A stretch of 64,000 bases of DNA from Rahnella laticis (GCF_015644585.1 NZ_JADOBI010000008.1:62001-126000); one strand, 5' to 3'; positions 32,271 to 42,455 are shown, numbered from the stretch's first letter. Notes: a model not told the origin generated them from the sequence alone. Program-made: numbers and translations.

Positions 32271-32660
32271 CTACAAGGCCCGCAGATAGGCGTCAATCAG
32301 CGGTACATCTGCCGGTGCCAGTTCAAAGGAACGAACCTCCTGCGGCGCAACCCAGCAAACTTCCGAGTGACACTGTAACGAAATCGTTCCTGTGAAACTG
32401 CTGACGCGCCAGCCATGCAGGCGGATAAGGCGTTCCGGCTGATGCAGTTCGCTGGTCGCGACAAAACCGGCAACCTGCGCGGTGATGTTCATCTCTTCGC
32501 GTAACTCACGTATCAACGCGGCGGGCTGGCTTTCCCCGGCTTCCACTTTCCCGCCGGGGAATTCCCACAAACCGGCCTGATCGCTGCTGGCATCGCGCCG
32601 CGCAAGGAGTAATTTTCCCTCACGTTCAATCAGCGCGGCGACCACATCAATCGTTTTCAT
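32271..32660 (-). CDS. nudG: Nudix CTP/8-oxo-nucleotide pyrophosphohydrolase NudG
   Basis: The 129-residue Nudix hydrolase has the full Nudix box GGKVEAGESQPAALIRELREEM (about residues 36-57, GX5EX7REUXEEXGU type). Residues around it (DQAGLWEFPGGK and LAPADVPLIDAYL) match E. coli NudG, which prefers CTP, dCTP and oxidised pyrimidine nucleotides. It begins five bases after the xthA stop on the same strand, so the two form a transcription unit joining nucleotide-pool cleansing with DNA repair. Confidence 0.88.
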   Translation of the reverse strand: MKTIDVVAALIEREGKLLLARRDASSDQAGLWEFPGGKVEAGESQPAALIRELREEMNITAQVAGFVATSELHQPERLIRLHGWRVSSFTGTISLQCHSEVCWVAPQEVRSFELAPADVPLIDAYLRAL

Positions 32661-32665
32661 CTGTA

Positions 32666-33475
32666 TTACTTCAGGTCGAACGTTGCCCAGATTGGCGCAT
32701 GGTCAGACGGTTTTTCCATTCCGCGAATATCGTAATCGATACCGGTCGCTAAACAGCGTTCAGCCAGCGGATTGCTCGCCAGGATCAGATCGATGCGCAG
32801 GCCGCGGTTTTCATCAAAGCCGCGTGAACGGTAGTCGAACCATGAGAATTTATCGGTCGTTTCCGGGTTAACAGCGCGGAACGTATCAACGAGTCCCCAG
32901 CCTTTCAGGCGATCCATCCATTCGCGCTCTTCCGGAAGGAAAGAACATTTACCGGTGCGCAGCCAGCGTTTACGGCTGTCTTCGCCGATACCGATGTCCA
33001 GATCGGTCGGGCTGATATTCACGTCGCCCATCACAACTACCGGATTATTCACAGACAAACTGGTGTTCAGGTAATCCTGCAAATCGCGGTAGAACTTCTC
33101 TTTGGCCGGGAATTTGGTCGGATGGTCGCGGCTTTCGCCCTGCGGAAAATACCCGTTGATGACCGTCAGAATGCCCTGTGGCGTTTCAATGTCGGCCATG
33201 ATGATACGGCGCTGGGAGTCTTCATCGTCTCCCGGGAAACCACGGCGTACAGCCACCGGTTCCTGTTTAGTCAGCATAGCCACGCCATAATGGCCTTTCT
33301 GACCATGATAAAACACGTGGTAGCCGTACTGGCTGACATCTTCCAGCGGGAACATGTCGTCGTGAACCTTAGTTTCCTGCAAACCGATCACGTCAGGCTG
33401 ATGCTGTTCAATAATGGCGGCGAGCTGGTGTGGGCGCGCGCGCAATCCGTTGATATTAAAGGAGACGAACTTCAT
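32666..33475 (-). CDS. xthA: Exonuclease III
   Basis: XthA is the major AP endonuclease and 3'-5' double-strand exonuclease of base-excision repair. The 269-residue protein starts [18 protein letters not shown], with the catalytic Glu in IGLQETKV, Asp/Asn in [14 protein letters not shown] and the terminal [10 protein letters not shown] motif containing the catalytic His. The ATG at 33475 is set by homology, with GGAGACGAA upstream; the longer frame to 33574 is not conserved. It is divergent from tyrR. Confidence 0.96.
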   Translation of the reverse strand: MKFVSFNINGLRARPHQLAAIIEQHQPDVIGLQETKVHDDMFPLEDVSQYGYHVFYHGQKGHYGVAMLTKQEPVAVRRGFPGDDEDSQRRIIMADIETPQGILTVINGYFPQGESRDHPTKFPAKEKFYRDLQDYLNTSLSVNNPVVVMGDVNISPTDLDIGIGEDSRKRWLRTGKCSFLPEEREWMDRLKGWGLVDTFRAVNPETTDKFSWFDYRSRGFDENRGLRIDLILASNPLAERCLATGIDYDIRGMEKPSDHAPIWATFDLK

Positions 33476-33635
33476 AGTCGGGAACCATTTGGCGATGAAA
33501 TCAGAAGGGCGATAGTAGCAGAAAAAGGCAGGGATGGCGAAATCCGCGCACCCGAAAATAACAGCAAAAATCACTGCAAAAGCAAAATGCTTACCCGGTC
33601 ATTGTGGCAAGGCGATTTCCACCCGGGAATTATTT

Positions 33636-33653
33636 TGTCAACTTTTCGTGACA
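33636..33653 (+). promoter_or_regulatory. TyrR box upstream of tyrR
   Basis: TGTCAA-CTTTTC-GTGACA resembles the TyrR box TGTAAA-N6-TTTACA, with the invariant outer TGT and ACA. It lies 77-94 bp before the tyrR start, as expected for autoregulation, which is known in E. coli. Confidence 0.6.
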
Positions 33654-33729
33654 GTCTCTTCTTCCCGTGTACATGAAAGAGTATTATCCCCCCAGCGATT
33701 TCCGCACCGGCAGAAAAAGGTCAACACTG

Positions 33730-35304
33730 ATGCGTCTGGAAGTTTTTTGCGAAGACCGCCTGGGGCTCACCCGGGAACTACTCGATCTACTGGTTTTACG
33801 CAGTATTGATTTACGCGGGATCGAGATTGCCTCGATTGGCCGCATTTACCTTAATTTTTCCCAACTGGATTTTGATACTTTTCGCGCCCTGATGGCAGAA
33901 ATCCGCCGTATCGACGGCGTGACGGATGTCCGTACTGTTACGTTCATGCCATCTGAGCGTGAACACCGCGCCCTGCGTGCGCTGCTGGTCTCCATGCCGG
34001 AGCCGGTTTTCTCCATTGATATGAAAGGAAAAATCGAGCAGGCCAACCCGGCGGCGATGGCGTTGTTTGAACTCGATGAAGAGAAAATCCGCAACGTCAC
34101 GGCAGCAAACCTGATCACCGGTTACAACGTCACGCGCTGGCTGGAAAGCGATAATGCTCAGCCGCATTCCGAGCGCATTGTCATCCGCAGTCAGGATTTC
34201 CTGATGGATCTCACGCCGATCCACATTGAGGATGAAAACGAAAAAGGCGGTATCGCCGGAGCCGTGGTCATGCTCAAATCGGCCGCCCGCATGGGCCGCC
34301 AGTTGCAGGATCTGACGGTCAACGACGACAGCGAGTTCGACCACATTGTCGCGGTCAGCAGCAAAATGCGCCACGTGCTCGATCAGGCGCGCAAACTGGC
34401 GATGCTGGATGCACCGTTGCTGATCGTCGGTGATACCGGTACCGGCAAAGATTTGCTGGCGCATGCCTGCCACCTGCGCAGCGCGCGCGGCAAAAAGCCG
34501 TTCCTCGGCCTCAACTGTGCTTCGCTGCCGGATGATGTCGTTGAAAGTGAACTGTTCGGTTATGCCGCTGGTGCCTATCCGAATGCCCTGGAAGGCAAAA
34601 AAGGCTTCTTCGAACAGGCCAACGGCGGTTCGGTATTGCTCGATGAAATCGGTGAAATGTCGCCGAGAATGCAGATTAAGTTGCTGCGTTTTCTCAATGA
34701 CGGCACGTTCCGCCGCGTCGGCGAAGAGCATGAAGTGAAGGTGGATGTGCGCGTGATGTGCGCCACGCAGAAGAATCTGGTGGAACTGGTTCAGCGCGGA
34801 GAATTCCGTGAAGACCTGTATTACCGTCTGAACGTGCTCAGCCTGACGCTGCCGCCGCTGCGCGATCGCCCTGCGGATGTCATGCCGCTGACCGAACTGT
34901 TTGTGGCGCGTTTCTCTGATGAACAGGGGATGCCGCGACCTAAACTGTCCCCGCAGCTGGCAAATTATCTGACGCATTACGGCTGGCCGGGCAACGTACG
35001 TCAGCTGAAAAACGCTATTTATCGTGCGCTCACCCAGCTGGAAGGCGGCGAACTGCGCCCGCAGGACATCGTTCTGCCAGACTTTGATGCCGAAGTGACG
35101 ATTGGCGAAGAAGCGCTGAACGGTTCGCTCGATGACATCAGCAAGCGTTTCGAACGCTCGGTGCTGACCCGTCTTTATCGCACTTATCCAAGTACGCGAA
35201 AACTGGCGAAACGTCTGGGCGTTTCACACACGGCGATTGCCAATAAACTGCGCGAATACGGCCTCAGTGCCCGACGCGGTGAAACCGGCGAAAGCGAAGA
35301 GTAA
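33730..35304 (+). CDS. tyrR: Aromatic amino acid regulator TyrR
   Basis: TyrR represses or activates aromatic amino acid synthesis and transport genes. The 524-residue protein has an N-terminal ACT domain (MRLEVFCEDRLGLTRELLDLL), a PAS domain (about residues 80-190), an AAA+ core with the Walker A variant GDTGTGKDLLAHACH near residue 235, and a Fis-type helix-turn-helix at the end (TRKLAKRLGVSHTAIANKLREYG). The sigma-54-interacting GAFTGA loop is replaced by GAYPNA, normal for TyrR. The ATG at 33730 is chosen by homology. Confidence 0.96.
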   Translation: MRLEVFCEDRLGLTRELLDLLVLRSIDLRGIEIASIGRIYLNFSQLDFDTFRALMAEIRRIDGVTDVRTVTFMPSEREHRALRALLVSMPEPVFSIDMKGKIEQANPAAMALFELDEEKIRNVTAANLITGYNVTRWLESDNAQPHSERIVIRSQDFLMDLTPIHIEDENEKGGIAGAVVMLKSAARMGRQLQDLTVNDDSEFDHIVAVSSKMRHVLDQARKLAMLDAPLLIVGDTGTGKDLLAHACHLRSARGKKPFLGLNCASLPDDVVESELFGYAAGAYPNALEGKKGFFEQANGGSVLLDEIGEMSPRMQIKLLRFLNDGTFRRVGEEHEVKVDVRVMCATQKNLVELVQRGEFREDLYYRLNVLSLTLPPLRDRPADVMPLTELFVARFSDEQGMPRPKLSPQLANYLTHYGWPGNVRQLKNAIYRALTQLEGGELRPQDIVLPDFDAEVTIGEEALNGSLDDISKRFERSVLTRLYRTYPSTRKLAKRLGVSHTAIANKLREYGLSARRGETGESEE

Positions 35305-35344
35305 TGTCTGCGGGTCAGTAAATTATTCATCCAATAAGAAGCAA

Positions 35345-35378
35345 TAAAAAAGCAACGGACTGAGCCGTTGCTTTTTTT
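35345..35378. terminator. Bidirectional terminator between tyrR and tpx
   Basis: GCAACGG-ACTGAG-CCGTTGC is flanked by A7 and T7 and lies between the converging stops. Confidence 0.92.
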
Positions 35379-35412
35379 CGCCTGTCATCCGCAGATGACA
35401 AAACTCAGATCT

Positions 35413-35916
35413 TTATTTCAGGACAGCCAGCGCAGACTCGTAGTCCGGTTCGGTGGTAATTTCGTTCACCAGCTCGCTGTACAGCACGTTGTCCTGACCA
35501 TCCAGAACGATAACGGCACGTGCAGTCAGGCCAGCCAGTGCGCTGTCGGTGATCGCAACGCCGTATTCAGATTTGAAATCACCGCCACGCAGGGTGGACA
35601 GCGTGGTGACGTGGCTCAGGCCTTCCGCACCGCAGAAACGGGACTGCGCGAATGGCAGGTCAGCGGAGATACACAGAACCACAGTGTTCTCAATTTCGCC
35701 CGCCAGCTGGTTGAATTTACGCACTGACGTCGCGCAAACGCCGGTATCAATGCTTGGGAAAATGTTCAGGACTTTGCGTTTGCCCGCGAAGCTGCTCAGG
35801 CTGACATCAGAGAGATCTTTAGCGACCAGGCTGAACGGCTTGGCGACGTCGCCTTTTTGTGGGATTTTGCCAGCAACGGTGACCGGGTTGCTCTGAAAGT
35901 GTACTGTCTGGGTCAT
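35413..35916 (-). CDS. tpx: Thiol peroxidase Tpx
   Basis: This atypical 2-Cys peroxiredoxin reduces lipid and alkyl hydroperoxides using thioredoxin. In the 167-residue protein the peroxidatic cysteine lies in [15 protein letters not shown] (about Cys61) and the resolving cysteine in SRFCGAEGL (about Cys95), both family-typical. The tyrR-tpx-ycjG neighbourhood is as in E. coli. The gene is convergent with tyrR and divergent from ycjG. Confidence 0.97.
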   Translation of the reverse strand: MTQTVHFQSNPVTVAGKIPQKGDVAKPFSLVAKDLSDVSLSSFAGKRKVLNIFPSIDTGVCATSVRKFNQLAGEIENTVVLCISADLPFAQSRFCGAEGLSHVTTLSTLRGGDFKSEYGVAITDSALAGLTARAVIVLDGQDNVLYSELVNEITTEPDYESALAVLK

Positions 35917-36048
35917 GATTATTTCCTATGGACATTGGAGTCAAACGGCTTTCAGTTTAGGGGAACAATTGTAGATTGGATATAGATTAAATGCTAAATA
36001 CTTGTATATCTTATATATGCCCGTTTGAGTATATACCGAGGAGCCGTT

Positions 36049-37026
36049 ATGAGAAGTGTTCGCTTTTATCCGGAAGCCTGGCCGTTGCATACGGCATTTG
36101 TGATCTCCCGCGGCAGCCGCACTGAAGCGCGCGTAGTCACTGTCGAAATCGAAGAAAAGGGCATTCGCGGGGTGGGAGAATGCACGCCGTATCCCCGCTA
36201 TGACGAAAGCGAAACCTCGGTGATGGCGCAAATTGCCAGCGCCGTCACGGCGATTGAACAGGGCGCAACACGCGAACAGTTGCAACATTTGCTTCCCACC
36301 GGTGCCGCCCGAAATGCACTGGATTCGGCGCTGTGGAATCTTGAAACGCAACTCACCGGCCAGACGCTCTGGCAACTCACCGGCACTGAACCGCTGGCGT
36401 CAATCAGCATGGCGCAAACCGTCAGTATCGGCACGCCGGAAGAGATGGCGGAAGCCGCGCTCGCGCTGCAACAAAAGGGCGCAACGCTGCTGAAAATTAA
36501 ACTCGATGACCGGCTGATAGCCGAACGTCTGGTGGCTATCCGCGCCGCCGTGCCCAAGGCGTCCCTGATTGTGGATGCCAATGAAGCGTGGCAAAGCGAC
36601 GGGCTGGCGGCCCGCTGCCAGTTGCTGGCCGATCTCGGGATTCTGATGCTCGAACAACCGCTGCCTGCGGGTGAAGATTCCGCGCTGGAGAATTTCATCC
36701 ATCCCCTTCCAATTTGCGCCGACGAAAGTTGCCATACGATTGAAGGGCTTCCGGCGCTGAAAGGGCGTTATGAGATGGTAAATATCAAGCTCGATAAAAC
36801 CGGCGGGCTGACGGGCGCACTGCGGCTGGCGCAGGCGGCGTACGCGCAGGGCTTTGAAGTCATGCTGGGCTGCATGTTATGCACCTCACGCGCGGTGCGG
36901 GCGGCACTTCCGCTGACGGCGGGCGCGAAGTTCATCGATCTTGATGGCCCGACCTGGCTGGCGCAGGACGTTGAACCCGCGATGAAGTTTCACTGCGGCG
37001 GAATCGACATCGCCGGTTCCGAGTAA
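36049..37026 (+). CDS. ycjG: L-Ala-D/L-Glu epimerase
   Basis: This enolase-superfamily enzyme epimerises L-Ala-D-Glu to L-Ala-L-Glu during recycling of murein peptides. In the 325-residue protein the catalytic lysine motif LLKIKLDD lies near residue 147, the metal ligands are in IVDANEAW, MLEQPLPAGE and ICADESCH, and a second catalytic lysine in MVNIKLDKTGG. CGAGGAG precedes the ATG at 36049. mppA, a murein tripeptide-binding gene, follows, so the two likely serve peptide recycling together. The mpaA gene found between them in E. coli is not present. Confidence 0.93.
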   Translation: MRSVRFYPEAWPLHTAFVISRGSRTEARVVTVEIEEKGIRGVGECTPYPRYDESETSVMAQIASAVTAIEQGATREQLQHLLPTGAARNALDSALWNLETQLTGQTLWQLTGTEPLASISMAQTVSIGTPEEMAEAALALQQKGATLLKIKLDDRLIAERLVAIRAAVPKASLIVDANEAWQSDGLAARCQLLADLGILMLEQPLPAGEDSALENFIHPLPICADESCHTIEGLPALKGRYEMVNIKLDKTGGLTGALRLAQAAYAQGFEVMLGCMLCTSRAVRAALPLTAGAKFIDLDGPTWLAQDVEPAMKFHCGGIDIAGSE

Positions 37027-37156
37027 TTTCTCGCCTGTTGCCGTTGTTTTGTGCGCGAAGGCAAATCTGTAACGATTTCCTGTAGGGGATTGCGGTAACA
37101 AATGATAAAACTCCTGAATATTTCAGGGCTGGCCCCTTATGTGTTCAGGAGAATTT

Positions 37157-38791
37157 ATGCCGCAGGGAAAATCGTTTCCTCTCTTATCGTATTCCGCCTG
37201 TGCCGCGCTGGTGGCACTGATTTCCGGTCAGGCCATGGCCGCTCAGGTTCCCGCCGGTACGCAACTTGCCGCCAGACAGGAAATCGTCCGTCATATCAAA
37301 GATGAACCCGCTTCGCTGGATCCGGCAAAAGTCGTCGGCCTGCCTGAAGCGCAGGTGGCGCGTGACCTGTTCGAAGGTCTGGTGAATCAGGACGCAAACG
37401 GGAAAAGCATTCCCGGCGTCGCCGAAAGCTGGCAGAACCAGAACAATCAGGTTTTTCTCTTCACATTGCGTAAAGACGCCAAATGGTCGAACGGCGATCC
37501 GGTGACGGCGCAGGATTTTGTTTATAGCTGGCAGCGTCTGGTTGATCCGAAAAGCTTAGCAACCGGTTCATGGTTTGCGGCGCTGGCCGGTATCGCTAAC
37601 GCCGATGCGATCATTGCCGGGAAAATGCCGGTCGATAAACTCGGTGTTACCGCCATCAGCCCGACGCAACTGCGCGTTACGCTCGACCGTCCGGTGCCAT
37701 TTTTTGTCAGCCTGCTGGCGAACTTCAGCCTGTTCCCTGTGCATAAAGCCACGGTGGAAAAATTTGGCGATGACTGGACTAAGCCCGGCAATCTGGTGGG
37801 CAACGGCGCGTATGTGCTCAAAGAGCGCGTCGTGAACGAAAAGCTGGTGCTGGAGCCGAACCCGAATTACTGGGATCACGCGCGTACCGTACTGACGAAA
37901 GTCACCTTCGTCCCCATCAACAAAGAATCCAACGCCACAAAACGCTATCTGGCCAATGACATCGACATCACCGAATCCTTCCCGAAAGATCAGTACAAAA
38001 AACTGATGCACGATATTCCGGGACAGGTCTACACGCCGTATCAGCTCGGCACCTATTATTACGCGTTCAATACCCGCCGTGCGCCGACCGACGACGCCCG
38101 TGTGCGTCTGGCGCTGTCGCTGAGTATTGACCGCACCGTGATTGCCGAAAAAGTGCTGGGTACCGGCGAAAAACCGGCATGGCATTTTACGCCTGACGTC
38201 ACCAACGGTTTCAAAGCCACGAAAAGTGAAATGCAGGATTACTCGCAGGAAGAGCTGAATGCGCAGGCCAAAGGGCTGCTGGCGGCGGCGGGTTATGGCC
38301 CGAACAAACCGCTGCATCTGACCTTGCTGTACAACACCTCGGAAAGCCATCAGAAGATTGCCATCGCGGTGGCCTCGATGTGGAAAAAGAATCTGGGGGC
38401 GGATGTAAAACTGGTTAATCAGGAATGGAAAACCTATATCGACAGCCGCAACACCGGCAATTTCGATGTGATCCGTGCGTCATGGGTCGGCGATTATAAT
38501 GAAGCGTCAACCTTCCTGTCCCTGCTGACGTCCACGCACACCGGTAACATCAGCAAATTCAGCAGCGCCGATTACGACAAAGTGATCGCTGAAGCCAGCC
38601 GTGAAACCAGCGACGCGCGCCGTAACGATGACTACAACAAGGCCGAGCAAATCATCGCCAGCCAGGCACCGATTGCGCCGATTTATCAGTACACCAATGG
38701 CCGCCTGATCAAACCGTGGGTGAAAGGCTATCCGATCACCAATCCCGAAGACGTCGCTTACAGCCAGGAAATGTACATCATTAAACACTGA
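37157..38791 (+). CDS. mppA: Murein tripeptide-binding protein MppA
   Basis: This is a periplasmic solute-binding protein of the SBP family 5 (OppA type) that delivers murein tripeptide to the Opp permease. The 544-residue protein has a signal peptide ending SGQAMA, the family signature VARDLFEGLVNQDANGKSIPGVAESW and repeated WSNGDPVTAQDFVYSW. Sequence and position by ycjG favour MppA over OppA. An AGGAG ribosome site stands before the ATG at 37157. No permease genes accompany it, in line with its use of Opp. Confidence 0.9.
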   Translation: MPQGKSFPLLSYSACAALVALISGQAMAAQVPAGTQLAARQEIVRHIKDEPASLDPAKVVGLPEAQVARDLFEGLVNQDANGKSIPGVAESWQNQNNQVFLFTLRKDAKWSNGDPVTAQDFVYSWQRLVDPKSLATGSWFAALAGIANADAIIAGKMPVDKLGVTAISPTQLRVTLDRPVPFFVSLLANFSLFPVHKATVEKFGDDWTKPGNLVGNGAYVLKERVVNEKLVLEPNPNYWDHARTVLTKVTFVPINKESNATKRYLANDIDITESFPKDQYKKLMHDIPGQVYTPYQLGTYYYAFNTRRAPTDDARVRLALSLSIDRTVIAEKVLGTGEKPAWHFTPDVTNGFKATKSEMQDYSQEELNAQAKGLLAAAGYGPNKPLHLTLLYNTSESHQKIAIAVASMWKKNLGADVKLVNQEWKTYIDSRNTGNFDVIRASWVGDYNEASTFLSLLTSTHTGNISKFSSADYDKVIAEASRETSDARRNDDYNKAEQIIASQAPIAPIYQYTNGRLIKPWVKGYPITNPEDVAYSQEMYIIKH

Positions 38792-38814
38792 TCCTGGCGG
38801 TTCTCCCCAAATGC

Positions 38815-38840
38815 AAAAAGCGCCAGTCACGGCGCTTTTT
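38815..38840. terminator. Bidirectional terminator between mppA and MFS gene
   Basis: AGCGCC-AGTCAC-GGCGCT is flanked by A5 and T5 and lies between the converging stops. Confidence 0.85.
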
Positions 38841-38855
38841 GTTTTTATCTGACGG

Positions 38856-40061
38856 TCAGCTTTTACGGCTGAACAAACGGACCAGCAGGGCGGCGGCCGC
38901 CGCAACAGTGGCCAGCAGAACCACACCCGTCCAGCCACCGGCTTCCAGTGCTTTACTGCCCAGCGCGGCACCGGCGGACATTCCGATAAACACGACGGTA
39001 AACAGCAGGGCGTTCAGTCTGCCGCGAGCCGCAGGTTCGAGGCCATAAACCAGTGTCTGATGGGCAACCAGCGTGGCCTGAATACCTAAGTCAAAACCAA
39101 TGGCACTCGCCACAATCAGCGCAAGTTGCGCATGCGGCGACAACAGCGGCAGCATGAACATCGCGGCGAATGACACCATCACCAGCGCGGAACCCATTTG
39201 CGTGACCCGCGCCGGGCCTTTTTTATCGGCTAATGCGCCTGCCAGCGGAGCCGCCAGCGCACCGGCTGCCCCGGCCAGCCCGAAAGCACCGGCCACCGCG
39301 CTGCCCAGATGGAACGTATCGTTGAGCATAATCGCCAGGGTTGACCAGAACGCGCTGAATGCGACAGACAGCAAACCCTGAGCCAGCGCCGCGTGGCGCA
39401 GCGTTTTATAGTGCTTCCACAATCCGAACATGGAATGCAGCAGACGGGCATAGCTGATGCGCGTGTCCGGCGTAAACCGTGGCAGAACCCGCCACAGCGC
39501 AGAACCAATCAGCGCGACGCTCACCGCTGCCAGCTGATACATCACCCGCCAGCCAAAATACTCCGCAACAAACCCGCTGACCACGCGGGAAAGCAGGATC
39601 CCGACCAGCAAACCGGTCATTACCGTTCCGACCGTTTTACCGCGCTGCGCCGGCGGAGCAAGATGCGCGGAAGCGGGCACGATATCCTGCGCCATGGTCG
39701 CGCCGATACCGGTGATCAGACTGGCGACCAGTAAGCCGTGAATGCCCGGCACAAAACCACACAGCAGCAGCGCAACGGCCAGCAAAATACTCTTGAGCAG
39801 GATAATTGTCCGGCGGTCGTGACGGTCACCGAGCGGGATCAAAAAAAGAATGCCCAGCGCGTAACCGGCCTGCGTCAGCGTCGGGATCAGCCCGACCGAC
39901 GCGGTGCTGGCCTGCAAGTTTCCGCCCATAATGCCGAGCATTGGCTGGCTGTAGTAAATCGATGCCACGCTCAGCCCGGCACCGGCGGCCAGCGTAAAAA
40001 TGATTTTGCCGGAAAGCGCCGGTTCAGCGGCGGTTGCAGAAGTTTGGGTGATGTCTGACAT
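38856..40061 (-). CDS. MFS transporter (DHA1-type exporter)
   Basis: This 12-helix major facilitator has 401 residues. The loop 2-3 motif is PLGDRHDRRTIIL, and SIYYSQPMLGIMGGNL in the first helix is shared with YnfM/YtbD-like exporters. The middle loop is short and basic, and the C-terminus is cytoplasmic (LFSRKS). The substrate is unknown. It is divergent from a LysR regulator gene across 112 bp, the usual arrangement of a regulator that controls the exporter next to it. Confidence 0.85.
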   Translation of the reverse strand: MSDITQTSATAAEPALSGKIIFTLAAGAGLSVASIYYSQPMLGIMGGNLQASTASVGLIPTLTQAGYALGILFLIPLGDRHDRRTIILLKSILLAVALLLCGFVPGIHGLLVASLITGIGATMAQDIVPASAHLAPPAQRGKTVGTVMTGLLVGILLSRVVSGFVAEYFGWRVMYQLAAVSVALIGSALWRVLPRFTPDTRISYARLLHSMFGLWKHYKTLRHAALAQGLLSVAFSAFWSTLAIMLNDTFHLGSAVAGAFGLAGAAGALAAPLAGALADKKGPARVTQMGSALVMVSFAAMFMLPLLSPHAQLALIVASAIGFDLGIQATLVAHQTLVYGLEPAARGRLNALLFTVVFIGMSAGAALGSKALEAGGWTGVVLLATVAAAAALLVRLFSRKS

Positions 40062-40173
40062 GATGTTTTCCTGATGAATGCGTGTGTTGTGTGGATGTCA
40101 TGGCACGCATTCTTCACCCGAACGGTTATAAGTGGTAGCCTGCACAAAGGTAAAACTGTTATACGCGAGGCGT

Positions 40174-41130
40174 ATGAATACACCACTCACCAGCGGTATT
40201 GACCGCATCGACTTAATGCAGACGTTTGTCCGTATCGTTGAAAGCGGCAGTTTATCCGCCGCCGCCGCCCAGCTGGGCACCAGCCAGCCAACGGTCAGCC
40301 GCCGTTTGCAGTCGCTGGAGAAAATGCTCGGCGCCCGGCTGATTCTTCGCACTACTCACGCCATGAAACTGACCGACGACGGCGAGCGGTGTTATGCGCA
40401 GGCCAAATTATTGCTCGAACGCTGGGCGTCGCTGGAAGATCAGTTACACGGCGCGGGAGATGAACCGGTGGGCACTCTGCGCGTGCGTGCGCCGCATGCG
40501 TTCGGGCAGGATCAGCTGATCGGGCCGCTGACCCGCTATTTACAGCAGTCACCGAACCTGACGGTGGACTGGATGCTCAACGACCGCACGCCGGATTTCC
40601 TCTCCGAAGATATCGACTGCGCAATTCAGGTCGGGAACGTTGCGGATCCGTCGATGGTGGCGGTTTTGCTGGCCGAAGTGCCGCGTATCGTGATCGCCAC
40701 GCCCGAATTACTGCAACAGCATCCGGTGACGCAGGTCAGCGAGCTGGCGAGTTTACCCTGGGTCGCCCTCAGCACTTTTTACCGTAATGAAGTCATGCTG
40801 CGCCACGATACCGACGGCAGAATGGAAAGCTGCACGATTGCGCCGCGCATGGCGACAGACAGCTTATACGCCGTGCGCAAGGCCGCGCTTTCCGGGCTGG
40901 GCGCGGGCATTGTGTCGGCGTGGGTGGTGCAGGACGATCTCGCGCAAGGGCATTTACAACGCGTCTTGCCCGGCTGGAACGCGCTGCCGCTGCCTGTCTA
41001 TCTGGTGTATCCGTATTCCAGCTATTATCCCGCGCGGCTGCGTAAATTTCTGGAAGTGATGCGTGGCGTTATGCCGGATCTGGCCGAAATGCAGGCACCG
41101 GGCAGTCAGAAATACTCTGGAAAATTGTGA
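40174..41130 (+). CDS. LysR-type transcriptional regulator
   Basis: The 318-residue LTTR has its winged helix at about residues 10-70 (LMQTFVRIVESGSLSAAAAQLGTSQPTVSRRLQSLEKMLGARLI), with the C-terminal effector-binding fold starting near residue 95. The TVSRRLQSLE form places it in the group related to DmlR/YhjC-like regulators. The ATG at 40174 follows GCGAGGCG. It most likely regulates the divergent MFS exporter gene; the effector is unknown. Confidence 0.88.
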   Translation: MNTPLTSGIDRIDLMQTFVRIVESGSLSAAAAQLGTSQPTVSRRLQSLEKMLGARLILRTTHAMKLTDDGERCYAQAKLLLERWASLEDQLHGAGDEPVGTLRVRAPHAFGQDQLIGPLTRYLQQSPNLTVDWMLNDRTPDFLSEDIDCAIQVGNVADPSMVAVLLAEVPRIVIATPELLQQHPVTQVSELASLPWVALSTFYRNEVMLRHDTDGRMESCTIAPRMATDSLYAVRKAALSGLGAGIVSAWVVQDDLAQGHLQRVLPGWNALPLPVYLVYPYSSYYPARLRKFLEVMRGVMPDLAEMQAPGSQKYSGKL

Positions 41131-41288
41131 AACAGTAAAGCGGGCGCTGTTTACATTTTTCCCGCGAACTCATGGCATGATCGCTTCAGGATATTGGGGT
41201 GAAGGGTTTTCACCTGAGTTGTGTTTTGGAACTTCAAGCACTTAACGCTAAACTTAGAAAAGATAACGCAGAAAAAGCGAGGAACATC

Positions 41289-42272
41289 GTGGAAGTGATA
41301 AAGGGAAATGAACTACAGGTTGCCGACGCCGTTTATTCATTCCAGATGAACGGCGAGGGCGGTGTGAACGAAATCAGCCCGCAGTGCGTGGCGAGCGATG
41401 AAAAGCCGTGCTGGCTGCATCTGGATTACACGCGGCCTGAAAGCGAACGGTGGATCAGCAATACGCCGGTGTTACCCGATACCGTGCGCGAAGCGCTGGC
41501 CGGTGATAGCGTGCGGCCAAAAGTGGTGCGCGTCGGCGAAGGGACGTTAATCACCCTGCGCAGCATCAATCTGAATGCGGATGCAAGACCGGACCAGCTG
41601 GTCACGATCCGCGTTTATCTGACCGATAAAATCATCGTCTCGACCCGCCATCGTAAGGTGTTCTCGATGGAAGAGATGATCAACGATATGCAAACCGGCA
41701 GTGGCCCGAAAAATACCGGCAGATGGCTGGTCGAAACCTGCGATGCGCTGACCGATCACACCAGCGATTTCATCGAAGACCTGCACGACAAAATCATTGA
41801 TATCGAAGACGACCTGATGGAACAACAGGTGCCGGAGCGCGGTCAGATGGCGTTGCTGCGCAAACAACTGATCGTCCTGCGCCGTTATATGGCGCCGCAG
41901 CGTGATGTCTTCTCGCGTCTGGCGAGCGAACGTTTGCCGTGGATGAACGACGACGACCGCCGCCTGATGCAGGAAATTTCCGATCGTCTGGGGCGCGGGC
42001 TCGACGATCTGGATGGCAGCATTGCGCGCACCGCAGTGCTCTCTGATGAAATCAGTTCACTGCTGGCCGATTCCCTCAACCGCCGCACGTACACTATGTC
42101 GATGCTGGCGATGATCTTCCTGCCAACCACCTTCCTCACGGGGCTGTTTGGTGTGAACCTCGGCGGGATCCCCGGCAATACGTCGCCCATAGGTTTCGGG
42201 GTTTTCTGCGGATTTCTGATGTTGCTGGGGGTTGTCGTGGCGTGGTGGCTAAAGAAAAGTCGCTGGCTGTGA
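41289..42272 (+). CDS. zntB: Zinc transporter ZntB
   Basis: ZntB is a CorA-superfamily pentameric channel of the inner membrane that moves zinc with protons. From the GTG at 41289 it has 327 residues, exactly the E. coli length, and the GTG-encoded start lines up with MEAIKG. GAGGA precedes the GTG; upstream in-frame ATGs give a non-homologous extension. A long cytoplasmic domain is followed by two C-terminal helices with the signature GVNLGGIPG (the GMN-like motif). In E. coli zntB also neighbours fnrS, as here. Confidence 0.94.
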   Translation: MEVIKGNELQVADAVYSFQMNGEGGVNEISPQCVASDEKPCWLHLDYTRPESERWISNTPVLPDTVREALAGDSVRPKVVRVGEGTLITLRSINLNADARPDQLVTIRVYLTDKIIVSTRHRKVFSMEEMINDMQTGSGPKNTGRWLVETCDALTDHTSDFIEDLHDKIIDIEDDLMEQQVPERGQMALLRKQLIVLRRYMAPQRDVFSRLASERLPWMNDDDRRLMQEISDRLGRGLDDLDGSIARTAVLSDEISSLLADSLNRRTYTMSMLAMIFLPTTFLTGLFGVNLGGIPGNTSPIGFGVFCGFLMLLGVVVAWWLKKSRWL

Positions 42273-42296
42273 TGTACTAATTGCCTGAAAAAAGCC

Positions 42297-42420
42297 AAAA
42301 AAAAGCCGGTCATAAGACCGGCGTCGTTCGAATTAAATTGTGCTATGCATTAATTCTAAAAATTTGGAAATAAGACAATATGGAGCACAACGCCCATCGC
42401 TTGACGTTGCATTCACCTGC
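42297..42420 (-). ncRNA. fnrS: FnrS small RNA
   Basis: The minus strand from 42420 to 42297 reads like E. coli FnrS: the 5' end GCAGGTGAATGCAACG, the central GCGTTG-GCTCCATATTGTCTTA block, GCATAGCACAATT, and a terminator with a 7-bp stem (GCCGGTC/GACCGGC) and eight T. Only the linker after GTCTTA and the terminator stem sequence differ. FnrS is an Hfq-binding RNA made under anaerobiosis that represses aerobic-metabolism mRNAs such as sodB and maeA. It lies directly downstream of zntB in antisense orientation, its place in E. coli. It is too short and non-coding to show as a reading frame. Confidence 0.93.
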
Positions 42421-42455
42421 GAAATAGATACTGCACCCAATCAACGGTTCTAATG

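Noticed and set aside
33811-34977. Long antisense frame of 388 codons inside tyrR
   Set aside because: It is the mirror of a GC-rich coding frame; the translation is His/Arg/Gln-rich and tyrR is unambiguous.
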